Source of the DNA: Tolypeutes matacus
Taxonomy: Eukaryota; Chordata; Mammalia; Cingulata; Chlamyphoridae
Direction of reading: 5' to 3'
NCBI GenBank assembly: GCA_026826555.1
Contig: JAKSZT010054308.1
Span: forward strand, 2,962,045-3,026,044
DNA length: 64,000 bases
Below are positions 37,735 through 57,400 of this stretch, one piece after another. The stretch's first letter is position 1. Every line of letters begins with the position of its first letter. The translations under genes were made by a program, and so were the position numbers. The notes beneath the pieces are model-generated. The model saw only the letters and a list, made by a program, of their open reading frames with translations. It had not been told where the DNA came from and ran no database searches.

Positions 37735-38535
37735 GGCGACAGGGGTGGGGGGGGAGGTAAATAAAAATAAATCTTAAAGTTAATAAAGCTCAAATACTCC
37801 ATTTTAACTGCAGTTTGGAAAGAGGTTTTGGAATATTTCCACAAACCAAGTGAGAAATCCCAGTCTCCTGAGTTGGACGTATTTTCCATGTATGATTTGG
37901 AAAAGATCTCAGTTAAAGGGTTGAGAGCATATTTAAAATTAATGGACTATGAAACAAAAGCTATAAAGATGGTTTATGAAATTAACATAATTCTGGCATT
38001 GATGGGTGAGTTATATAACATGTAATTCATTAAGAGGAAGAGATAAATTTCAAATACAGTAATGAATAAGTTTTTGGATAGTTTGGTTATCCAACTAATG
38101 AAGAGGAGCCAAGCATATGAACATATTTGGAAAAGAACTGAATTTCTTTCTGATTTGGCATAAATACCAACATGGGAAAAGGTACAATAAAACCTATGTG
38201 CGGCTACAAGTGGTATATTGAGAACAAATTGGTTGATGGTTGTCAGGAACCAAAGTGAATTTAAGATAAATTTCTACAAAAGGAAACTTGAAATGCCTTG
38301 AAATCTCACTGTTCATTGATGATAGAGATTTTTCCAATTGGTATCAATCCTAACCATTTACTTGACTTTGCAAGTAATAAGTAGTCAAATTATCAATAAT
38401 AATTTTTTTCCTGATCCACCATGCCGGAGGACAAATTTATTTTTATAGTCCATCTACAAAAAAATGTCATCACATACTTACTGTCATGTGCAGTGCTGTT
38501 AATAAAAACATTATGTTCTTAAAAAAAAAAAAAAC
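37735..38535 (+). pseudogene. Unidentified polyadenylated retrocopy
   Basis: An insertion bounded by 17-base target duplications, AACACTGGGAGAGGAAC (37718-37734) and the same with one mismatch (38536-38552), ending in a 14-base A tail. The 5' part resembles a SINE tail (AAATAAAAATAAATCTTAAAG). From about 37810 a short frame reads like protein (begins EYFHKPSEKSQSPELDVFSM) and stops at 38023. Further fragments follow in other frames, then an AATAAA near 38503. I do not recognise the parent gene. It is probably a decayed processed mRNA copy or a partly transduced transcript. Confidence 0.55.
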
Positions 38536-39087
38536 AACACTGGGAGCGGAACAGGTGCTGGAGTGGGAATACTTTTTTTTTTTTTTTTTTAAATAAGGAC
38601 TTCTGTTGTGGTTTTATTTACTCTGAGGTGCCCACCAGACATCCAAGTGGCGATGTTGAGTTAGGAGTTGGAGTTCACGGAGAGGCCAAGGCTGGAGTTA
38701 TAAGTTAACATACAGAATGATGGTATGTAAAGCCATGTGCATTGGTGGGGCCACCTACAGAAAGAGAGAAGGTAGAAAAAAGAGGGCTGAGGAGAGAGCC
38801 CTGTAGCCCTCCCGTGTTAAGTGGTCCAGCAGAAGAGACGTAGGAGGAAAACTAGAAGAGTGTGATGTCTTCAAAGACACGAGAAGGGAAAAACTCAAGA
38901 AAAAAGATGCGTTCAATTGGGTTAAATGTTGCTTAAGAGGTCAAGTGAGATGCAGACAGGGAAATGGTCAGAGTCTGATACCATTTTGCTCACTGACAAC
39001 CTTGCCAAGAGCAGTGGATGGGGAGAGGTAGGGAAGGAGCCTGGTGGGAATGGGCAAGGAGAGAATGGACGTTCAAGAAGCGGATGG

Positions 39088-39326
39088 GGGAAGCGGATGT
39101 GGCTCAATCGATAGGGCTCCCGTTTACCATATGGGAGGCCCTGGGTTCGATTCCTGGGGCCTCCTAGTGAAGGCAAGCCAGCCCACGCGGCGTGGTGAGC
39201 TGACGCAGCAAGACGACCCAACAAAGGGAGACAAGCAGACACAGAAAAACGCAAAAGCCAATGGACACAGCAAGCACAAGCAGCAAGGGGGGGGAGAAAT
39301 AAAATCTTAAAAAAAGAAAAAGAAGA
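39088..39326 (+). repeat. DAS-type SINE
   Basis: A full element flanked by AGAAGCGGATGG before it and AGAAGTGGATGG from 39327. Confidence 0.92.
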
Positions 39327-39489
39327 AGAAGTGGATGGATGGGGAAGAAGATGTTTTACTCTGAAAAGGAGCAGAGACAGGTGGGAGGTGGAAATAAAGG
39401 TGTCTTGAGACAGTTTTCCTAAATATGAGAAATGTTAGAACGAATTTCACTGGTGATAAGGAACAATCCAGGAGAGAACGGGGGGAGGA

Positions 39490-39655
39490 CTGAAATTTAT
39501 TGAAGGCTTACTTAGTGTGTTAAGAGCTTTACAAACATTCATCCTCACAATGTTTTATGGATCAGGCAATTGAGGTTAAATAATTTGCCCAAGGTCATGC
39601 AGCTAGAGGTGGCATAGGTGGGAGGCCACCCAGATTCTGACTCTTCATGCCTCAC
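39490..39655 (-). repeat. MIR-like element, ancient
   Basis: MIR core phrases such as TTGCCCAAGGTCATGCAGCTAG and AACAATGTTTTATGG-like text in a conserved order. Orientation is uncertain. Confidence 0.6.
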
Positions 39656-40051
39656 CATCCCCTTACACAGGCACACAGCCCCCTGTGCCTCAGCACCCAG
39701 GAATGCCTTTGCCCTGGCCACAGAGAGAAAGAGCCACTTTCATGCTGGGGCACAGGAGTGTGTACTGGTTTTTCTCCTCCAGTGCTGGAAGCGTGGGCAT
39801 CTTACTCCCGCCCCCACAGCCTAAACATCCATGTGGCACAGGACAGAAGCGCTCCCGGGTTGGAAGGGGCAGAGGCAAGCAGCAGGCGCTCCCCAGAGGT
39901 AGGAGGAAAAGGGACACTTGTGGGGGTCTTGAGAGGGTTTCTTTTTGTGCTAGCCAGTGCAAGGGGGCACTGGGGGCTTCTGGTCCCAACCAGCTGGTGC
40001 CTGTGGCCCCAGCATTCATCTGGATCTGTTCAGTGTGCCAAGAAGCTCAGG

Positions 40052-44861
<4,810 letters not shown>

Positions 44862-45860
44862 GCTCGCTGCCCGGTTGTCTGCACCTCCCTCGCTCCGCAC
44901 CCCCTGGCGCTTGGGAGCATCTCAGAGGAACCCACGGCCCCGACCTCCCTCCTATCCACTCCTCTCGCTCTAGAGCCCACCCCCTGGCTGGGTCCCCTGG
45001 GGCATGGCCCAGGGACGCCAGCTGGGGGGGTGCCCAGGGGAGGAGCGTCACGGAGGGGCCGCGGGCTGACCCCTCCCCACCACGGGCACTGGGCGGGCAC
45101 CGTGCCCGGGGCGGCGAGGAGGACGCGAGGGCACCAGCTCATCGCATCTCCCTAGGAAGCGGGGGTGCCGAGAAAGGCCCGTCCGGGAGTGAGGGGAGGG
45201 CGGCGGTCCGGAGCCCGGGGAAGGGTGGGGAGGGCAAAAGCGAGAAAGGGGAAGGATCCAGAGAAGAGGGGAGGGGTCGGCGCCTCGGCTGATAGTAGGG
45301 GCGCGGTCGCTGTGCCCTCGGGGTGTCTAGTGAGATCCGGGCCGCCCGGTGGGGAGAGGCCGAGGCGCTGCGGTCTCCCGGGTCGCCTGCCCCGCTCCCC
45401 TCCCCACCCCACCCCGCTCTGCTCCCCCAGCTCGGGCTGCAGCAGGTCCAGACCTGGAGGCGGGGGATGGGGGATGGAGCGGGAGGAGGGGCGTGGCGGC
45501 GCGGTGCACCCCGGGAGTTGTAGTCTGGCGAGAGCCCGTGGGAGGGAGGGGGAGGGCGGAAGGGGCGAGGCGGGCAGGCAGGGTCTGCCAGTCGCCGAGC
45601 GCTCCAGCTCGCTTCTCTCCCTCGACCCAGGCCAAGGCTGCGGAGGCCCGCCTCCGGCGCCCACTTGAGCCCCACTCGGCCTCGCAGGCCCCCGGGTCCG
45701 CGACATTCCCGCCAGAGGCGGCCGCTCTTCCCCGCGTTCTTAGTGGAGCGAGGCGGGGAGCAGCGCTCCCTGGCGCATCCGCGTTTCCACGCCACTTCCC
45801 TTCCTCTTCCCGTGCCAGCCACCACGGCGCTACCGCGCCGCCCCCCAGGGCTCTCGGTTT
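44862..45860 (-). promoter_or_regulatory. FAM189B: FAM189B CpG-island promoter and 5' region
   Basis: About 1 kb of GC-rich, CpG-dense sequence upstream of the FAM189B start, with no conserved protein frame. It lies between this gene and the SCAMP3 3' end, so it serves as the FAM189B promoter. The large open frames seen here on both strands are composition artefacts. Confidence 0.75.
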
Positions 45861-45998
45861 ACACCAAAGCCCACGGCCGACCTTCCCTCGAGAGCTAACA
45901 TTCTGCTTCCCTCCAGTTCCCTCCACATGCTTTCTCTTCCATAAAACCCAATTCCTAGCAAAACTCATGAAATGGGGACTTGAGTTCCAGTTCCACTT

Positions 45999-46004
45999 TT
46001 TATT
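45999..46004 (-). other. SCAMP3: SCAMP3 polyadenylation signal AATAAA
   Basis: Read on the minus strand, AATAAA lies about 286 bases past the SCAMP3 stop codon, leaving a short 3' UTR just before the FAM189B CpG island. Confidence 0.8.
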
Positions 46005-46289
46005 TAAATAACCGAAGCAACAGCCTTGGCACAGCAGAGGGATGCTGGGCTGGGGTGGTGTGAGGGGTGGCAGCAGTGTGGCCCGAGTGGGGTTGGGTGG
46101 TGAGCAGGGACCCTCACAGTGGGCTGGCGGCACCCGAGTCAGGCTCAGAAGTCATGGCCATGGGATTGGGGGCACTAGAGAGGACACATCAAGTACTGAT
46201 GCCCCTCCAAGTCCCAGAGACCCCAGGAATTGGGAGGGGGGGCTAAGTTGGCTCCCTCAAGTGGTGGAGCCAGGGCATCCCAGTCGGAT

Positions 46290-50377
<4,088 letters not shown>

Positions 50378-50720
50378 GTCTGCAACTACGGCCTCGGCCG
50401 CCCCCAGCCCTACACGCCCCTGCCCGCGGCAGTAGCGGCCGCGGTGGCTCTTGGCGCTCCCTCCGCTCCTCTCGGTCCGCCCCGCTTCTCTGTACACAGA
50501 TTGGTCGTCGCGACCGGAAGGGTCGCAAGAATCCCCGCAGCAGCGGCGGGCTGCGCCTGCGCCCTGGCCTAAAGAAAAGACGAGGCGCTCCACGTGACAC
50601 AGCTAATACCCACCTGCAGCCAAGTACCGCCTCTTTTCCACGTGACCTCGCCCCACTAACGAACTACACCTCCCAGTAGGCCTCGCGTCAGAATCCCCGC
50701 CCTTCCTGCTGTCTCGAGAC
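50378..50720 (-). promoter_or_regulatory. SCAMP3: SCAMP3 CpG-rich promoter
   Basis: A GC- and CpG-rich stretch just upstream of the SCAMP3 start, with inverted-CCAAT-like GATTGGTC near 50499 and CCGGAAG (ETS-type) near 50514. It directly precedes the CLK2 3' UTR region. Confidence 0.7.
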
Positions 50721-51108
50721 GTACGATGGGAGTCTAGGACCTGCCGCGATAGGTTCTTCAGAGCCGGGTGAAGCAGGCTTTCTACCTGTTTCTAGCAATA
50801 ACCCCGTGCCCAGCTTAATGGCTAGAGCTGCTGCACCTCTTCCCAACCCTCACTATTCCAGACCAGAGAAGTGCCACCTTTTAAAACCCGTTTTCCTTCA
50901 ACCCTGAAGGAATGTGACCTCCCGTCATTACCCACCTCTTGCCCACAATTTAGAGAGAGAAACTGGTGGCTGGGCTCTGATTAATTTAGAAAAGCAAGAT
51001 GGATTCTCTCTTCATACCCAAACTCAGAAATGCTGCCTATCTCGTCCCTCCACCCCAACATTCCCAAACCTCAAAGTCCAGGGATGGGGGTCAGATGAAG
51101 CACGTCAT

Positions 51109-51114
51109 TTTATT
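51109..51114 (-). other. CLK2: CLK2 polyadenylation signal AATAAA
   Basis: Read on the minus strand, AATAAA sits about 320 bases past the CLK2 stop. The CLK2 transcript ends about 0.7 kb before the SCAMP3 start codon. Confidence 0.8.
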
Positions 51115-51431
51115 TCACAAAGACTGTACAAAATTCCTTATAAAACATGGGGTAGATACCACCTGGTTACCTCTTTCTGCCCCCATTCAACTCCATGTGA
51201 GGGAGCAGGTGAGGGCGGGAAAAATGTGGGATGGAATGGCATTATGTACAAGGCGGGATGAAGTAGTAAGTACAGGTTCTGTCATATTTACACTATTTCA
51301 CATATTCACAGGTGTATAGGAGCCAGGAGGAAGGAGTGCACTCCAGCTGTTTTCTTGTATAAAAAAGCACCAGTGTCCTAGACTGGACACCCACTGCTCA
51401 AAGAGATGCAGGGGGGCCCAGGGCCTGATCG

Positions 51432-54400
51432 TCACCGACTGATATCCCGACTGGAGTCCCACAACTTGGTGTTGGGCGGCTCAGCCCGAAGGCGGGCGAA
51501 GAAAGAATGCTGAAGGGCCTCACCCAAGGTCAGCCGTTTAGCTGGTTCATACTCTAGCATGCTTTCAATCAGATCGAAGAGCTGGTGGTGTTCCTCTGCC
51601 TCTGAGGTCAGATACCGCTGGTGGTGGAGGGCAGGAAAAAGGTGAGGCAGGATGCCTTACAAACCCTGCATTCTTCTCAAGTCCCTAGCTTTCAATCTTG
51701 GAAAACCAAAGTTCTGCTTGTAACCACTTTGAAAGCTTCCTTATGACGACCACACCGTGATCAATGTTTCTGATATTATAGCTCAACCTACCTTCCCACT
51801 AGCACAATTTTACTCCTTCACACACTTTGAAAGTTCTACTTGTATATCCTTGTCAACTTCATGAATCTTCTTTAGCTCATTAAAATGTAAGCTCTTCAAA
51901 GGTAGTTTATTTTCTGTCTCACCTAAAGAATCCAGGACGTTGCTTTCATCTCTGGTTGGCTCGAGTAAGACACGGCTGTCTAACCTTCTTCCCACCAAAA
52001 AACCGCTCCCTCTTATCGCTCTATTGACCAAAGATGTCTTCTTTCAGTTTTCCTCCCCTTCTTTCCTAACCTTCTCCTTATGGAAACCACCCTAAGGAAG
52101 GGACCTCTGGGTGGTGGGCATTATTTATTCCCAGCCCTGCTCACCCGCAGTGGTTTGCAGTTCTCTCGAACATAGCGCCCAGCTGATGTGTTCTCATCCC
52201 AATCCAGGCGACCCCGGTAAAAATACTTCTGCTTCCTAAAGGTGAAAGGGAGGTTGAGGAATCAGGAGGTTCCTCTTGTTATGAAACAATTATTTTTACC
52301 ATCAAAGAAAAATGCAAATGATGTGAAATAGACCAATTCTGTAAAGAGAAAAGGGAAAGAGATAAGCCCCTCCCACTCAAGGTTCACCTTGTCTTTCGGA
52401 TCATCCGGGAAGGGATAGGACCCAAGATCCTTTCCATCATGGCTAGATGTTCTCTGTTGTCATGGGTCTAGGAAACAAAGACAGAAGTTGGCGTGGGATT
52501 GGTAACGAGGAAAGGGGAAACTGAGGACTAGCTGCCAAGATGGCTAACGTGGAGGTGGGAGCAGGCAGGTTCTCAGCAGACAACAAGGAAATCAGGTAGA
52601 AGACTATCAGGTGGTTATGAAAACACCACACTACTTACCTGGAAAAGGGTGAAGCCAACATAGTACTCGAAGATGATGCAGCCTATACTCCACACGTCAC
52701 AAGGCTGTGACCAACCCAGCTCTGAGTGGGAACCAGGGGAGGGTAAAAGGTGTTAGGAGGCTGCAGGGGACCCCACCCTCACCAACTCACTCTCTCACAC
52801 AATCCAACAGCCTTGCCCTCCCTTACCGAGGATGACCTCTGGCGCTCGGTAATGGCGAGTGGAGACAATAGTGCTATGGTGCTCATGGTCAAAGGTGGCA
52901 CTACCAAAATCTACCACCCGCACAGCTGTGCTCTTCACACTGCGCTCATCCCGCTTCTAGGTGCAAAGCAGAAAGAGAAGAATGGGCATCTCAGTCCTAG
53001 ATGCCACCACTAATCTTTAAAGTGCTTCTGAGCTTTCAAACATAGCAACCTTGGCCTCCTGCCTGTTCTCACACATCCAGGACAATCTCCTGTTTTACAG
53101 CCCTGCCCCCCATATCCAGGAGAGTTTATAAGAAGTGGGGGAGGAATCATTAAGAAAGGATTACAGAATAGCATGCAAGTCTATGTGTATCTAAAGACTA
53201 TCCAGTGACCAGTGTGTGTATGTGTATGTGTCTGTGTTTATGTGTATATATATCAAAGGGGTCAAGGGAAGGAGAGAGCTCCCTTAGCAGTAAACTCCAT
53301 TATTTTCAGTTAGCCAAGGGAGCTGAGCTTTCCCAGCTTACAGAAATATACATCTAGAAAAAAGAAGGAAGTCCAAACCAACAACCTTAAAAACATTTTC
53401 ACTCTATTGGAAAGATATCTGGTGTCCTTTTCCCAAGTTTTCTTCCAATTTAATTTAAGCCCTCTTAAAATTTCTCCTTTTCAAGCTATTCGAGTATGCT
53501 GGTTTTACCAAGTAAAAGACAGACAGGGAGGAAATGTGGGAGAAAGAAGTCAAAGTGGGACAGAAAGGTAAAGTGGCATAGCTGCCTTCTTCCACTGGCC
53601 AAGCGGTAGTCCCTGTCCATCTTACCTTCTCTAGGTTGTAGGTGAGTTCATAGTCTGAATTCACAAACAGGATATTTTCAGGTTTGAGGTCCGTATGTGT
53701 CAGCTTGTTATCATGGAGGACTGCAGGGGAGAAGGCCAGGTCAGGCTCGGTCTAGGTGGCCAGGGTAACTGGCACCAGGTGGCCCCAGGCTTGGTCACCC
53801 CGATCAAAGCTAGTGAGGAGACAGGTCCAGAACCACTGAGGCTGTTTTCTGGTCTACAGCCAAATGAAATGCCTGGTCTAATAAGCCCTACTCTTAATAA
53901 TGGAAGAAATATATGCAATTCTCAACTGATGTAAAAACAAAAACAAAAACCAGATAATTTGCTATGGGTTGTATTTCTGTATTGCCTTTACCAACATTCT
54001 GTGGATTCAATTCTGTGAAGCTCTATTATTGTGAAGACTTAAGAGGAACGGTGTACTGGTCTGGATTCCTCACCTGGCCCCTTGGCTCAACTACTCCCTG
54101 TTCCCATCTACTTTCCTGGAAATGGAGAGAACATCTCATCTCAGACGAATATAAACTTCTAGTCTGAGCAGAGAGTTTAGTTTATGCCTTGGTGTTTGCT
54201 GTTTGACTTACACTTCCCCAAGCAAGGGGAAAGGGGAGAAAAAGAAGAAAAGTTAAGTGCTTTGGTTTCAAAGGCTTTTTCTTCAACTCCTGCTAGGCTG
54301 AGTGTGGAGTAAGAGCAATCAATGACGGTGAAGACATCAGTCAGAGTTAAGTCAGAAGAGGTGATGCCAACATGACAGTGTATAAAGGAACTGAAGATAA

Positions 54401-57400
54401 TCAAGAGTTGTTGGGAAGCGGCTGTGGCTCAATCAGTGGGGCTCCCGTTTGCCATATGGGAGGCCCCGGGTTTGGTTCCCGGGGCCTCCTGGTGAAGGCG
54501 GGCCCGCCCGCACGGCGTGGTTGGCTGACCCGGTGAGCATAGGCAGCAAGGGGGGGATAAATGAATAAATAAATAAAATCTTTAAAAAAATAAAAATAAA
54601 ATAAAATAAAATAAAAAAAAGAGTTGTTGTTTAGGGGCTTCACTAGTGCACAACTGAGACAGAAGAGGTCCAATGGAGGGAAGGGCTGCCCCAGAGTCCA
54701 CCTCGGCCTGCCCCACTCACACTTGACAGCCTGGCACAGCTGGAAGGCCATGTGGCGCACTTGGTGGATAGGGTAGGGCAGGTAGTTGTTGTCTTTGAGG
54801 AAATCAAAGGTGCTAAGGCCCAGGAGCTCAAAGGAGATACACATGTGGCCATGGTAGTCAAACCAGTCAAACATCTGGACACAGAGGCTGGGAAGAGAGA
54901 TGGGAAGAAGAGGGATGTTTGATGAGCTCCCATCTGCCCACCATCCTTCCAACAAGGAGGAATGACAAAGCTGTATATTCCACATACTTGTGTAAAAACA
55001 TGCTAGCTAGCATTACCAACAAAATTCAATACAGCTAGGGAATGGTCTTTCCAGCCAAGTTTCAAACCATTTTCCTGCGACCTTTTAAACTATTCCATAA
55101 ATTCTATTTGCTGGTGAGCTGTTTAGTGCCAGGGGCTCCAAATAGTGTGGACCCTGAATTTTCAAGCTGTCACTTATAAACCTCAACCCCAGCCCCCACT
55201 TCTGAAATTCACTGTCAGCCACAACTGAGTCCACGTTTATATAGCTATTGCCTTCTTCCATCTTTGCTCAACACTTTATTTTTGGCCTATGAATGTGTAT
55301 GAACAGAAATGTTACTATAATCTGTGGCCTCGTCGGCATAGTTCTTGGTATAAAACATAATTCATTTTTTGATGAAAATGTTCATGGTCAGTCCCAGGGC
55401 CATGTTCAAGACACAGCTCTACAGAGGCCATACTGAAATGGGGCCAAATTGCAGAGAAGAGAGTGATCTAACTGCCTCAGAGAGAAGGGGAATGAATTAG
55501 AGACCTTCCTGCCCTGATGTTCTATTATGCTACAATGATGAACGGATGAGAAGGTCTAGGATTTCCCTGCCTGCCTAATCCAAGACTGGGAATCTCTCTT
55601 GTGTAGGGGTGGAACCTCTCAGATTCCCCTTAAACTTCTCTGCTTGCTTACTTCTTGTTGTCAGGGTCCTTCTCGTTGATTTTCTCCAGCACATTGATTT
55701 CAAGTCTAGCGGCTTCCTTGTATTTCTCCACATTCTTAATGATCTTCAGGGCAACTCGAGCCCCACCCCTGTAGGTTGGCCGGAGAGACTTTTGCTGGGT
55801 TCTCAAGAACACCTCCAAATTGAATGGGGCTGTCTGGAGACTGCCTTTGGCTAATCAGCAAAAAAGCCTGAGACAACCCCATCTCTTTACATCTAGAAGG
55901 TCTGGAGTCAGGAGGGGGCTGACAGTTACCTGCGATGGTCGACACATTGTACAACTCGGCCAAAGGTCCCCTCTCCCAAGGTGCTTACAATTTCATCTGA
56001 AATGAAAGAGAGGAGGGTCGGGGAGAGGGAGGGAGAGAAGGTGGGGAATGAGCTGAGTTGAAAGAAAAAAGCGTATAGCAACCTGGGGTGAGGAGATGAA
56101 GGAAGGGGGAACAGATACAGATGGTCACAGGGGAAGAAAACCCCTGAGTGATTCCCACCACCTTTAACCCAGGGGCCATGAGAGCTGGGAGTGGACAGCA
56201 GAGGTCAATTCTCAACAGCAACTCAAACCACCCAGATAAACAACACCACTGAGAAAAGGCAAAAGAGGCTGTGACTTAGGTTGGCTTGGGACGTTAGGAT
56301 GGCTATGGGACCATTACAGGCTATAGGATTGTTACGATTTGGCTTGTACATCGCTCTTGTAGCCAGTCCCCGACGTGGTAGATGAGGTGGCCCTCAGCGT
56401 CGTCCTCTACACTCTTGGCTCTCCGGCTGCTGTGCTGCTGTCGGGGGGCGGGGGGGGTCGGAGCAAGCCAGGTGTCGGAGCGGGGGCCGGAGGGAGGCGG
56501 GGTGGGTGGTGGAGGGGTCACCGGTCACAGGCGCCCAGCCAGGGGGGACAGACGATGATGGGGGACAGTGGAAGGGAACACGTCAGATGCAGTAAGACGG
56601 ATCGGGGTGAGAAGAGAGAGCGGCGCACAATCCCAAGTCCCCAAACCCAAAACAGGAACAGGGAGAGAGGCATGGGCAGAGCAGAGAAGTGGTGTCGTTG
56701 CCAATGTCACCCACAACCCCATGCTCTACACAATCCCCTTTCAGGTGGGCAAAGATCTCCCCTTGCCCCCACCCAAGCCCGCCTTCCAAGGGGGCCACAG
56801 AGCCCAGGGCTTGGGGGAGAAAGGCACTTCACGAGCAAGGTCTCTGACAGAGAGTGGAGACTTCTGGAGCAGAGGAGCTGCTCCCAAACAGAATAAGCCC
56901 AGCATGCCAGGGAGGGCACTGGGGGTCACAAATGCTCCGTGCCCATCCATCTCCAAAGTAGATTCCAGGGCCCTCCAAGAACTGGAGCAATTCCAAAAGA
57001 GATGAGAGGCTCAGTGCCCACCTCACTTTTCATGCCCCAATGCTCTGCTGAGAACAAGCATACATCTCACTTACCAGGGTCCTAGAGGGCCTGAAGAAGA
57101 GTGGGGAGAGGAAGGGCCTGTGCAGGGCACTCACCGAAGATGAGCGGCTGAATGTCCGGCTGCGCCGCCTCCGACGCCGATGTTTCCTACGGCTGCTGCG
57201 TTGGCTGCGGTAACTACTGTTCTCCCGATGGTATTCATAGGAATGCCGATAGTCTGTGTCATAGTAGGCCTCTCCCCGATCCCGGCTGTAGTCGTTGCGC
57301 CTGTAGCTGCCACAGTATCGCCGGTCATATGGCCTCCGGTCAGATGAACGATCATCATAGCTGCTATGGGACAACAAAGAAAACCCATCAGGTGCATCTT

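Larger units (their letters stand above)
37030..39480 (+). repeat. Long, decayed ancient interspersed repeat, interrupted by later insertions
   Basis: Phrases common to an old mammalian repeat run through this stretch: CCATGGTAAAGAGTTTGG (about 37423), CATTTATTGAGATGGGAAC (about 37702), CAGACATCCAAGTGGCGATG (about 38637) and GGTCAAGTGAGATG (about 38939). It was interrupted by the retrocopy at 37735-38535 and a SINE at 39088. Related text occurs at about 35570-35720 and 62510-62720. Family not named. Confidence 0.5.

Noticed and set aside
45139..46133. Several long overlapping open frames on both strands in the FAM189B CpG island
   Set aside because: They are Pro/Arg/Gly/Ala-rich in every frame, match no family and lack splice context. 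GC-rich DNA has few stop codons.
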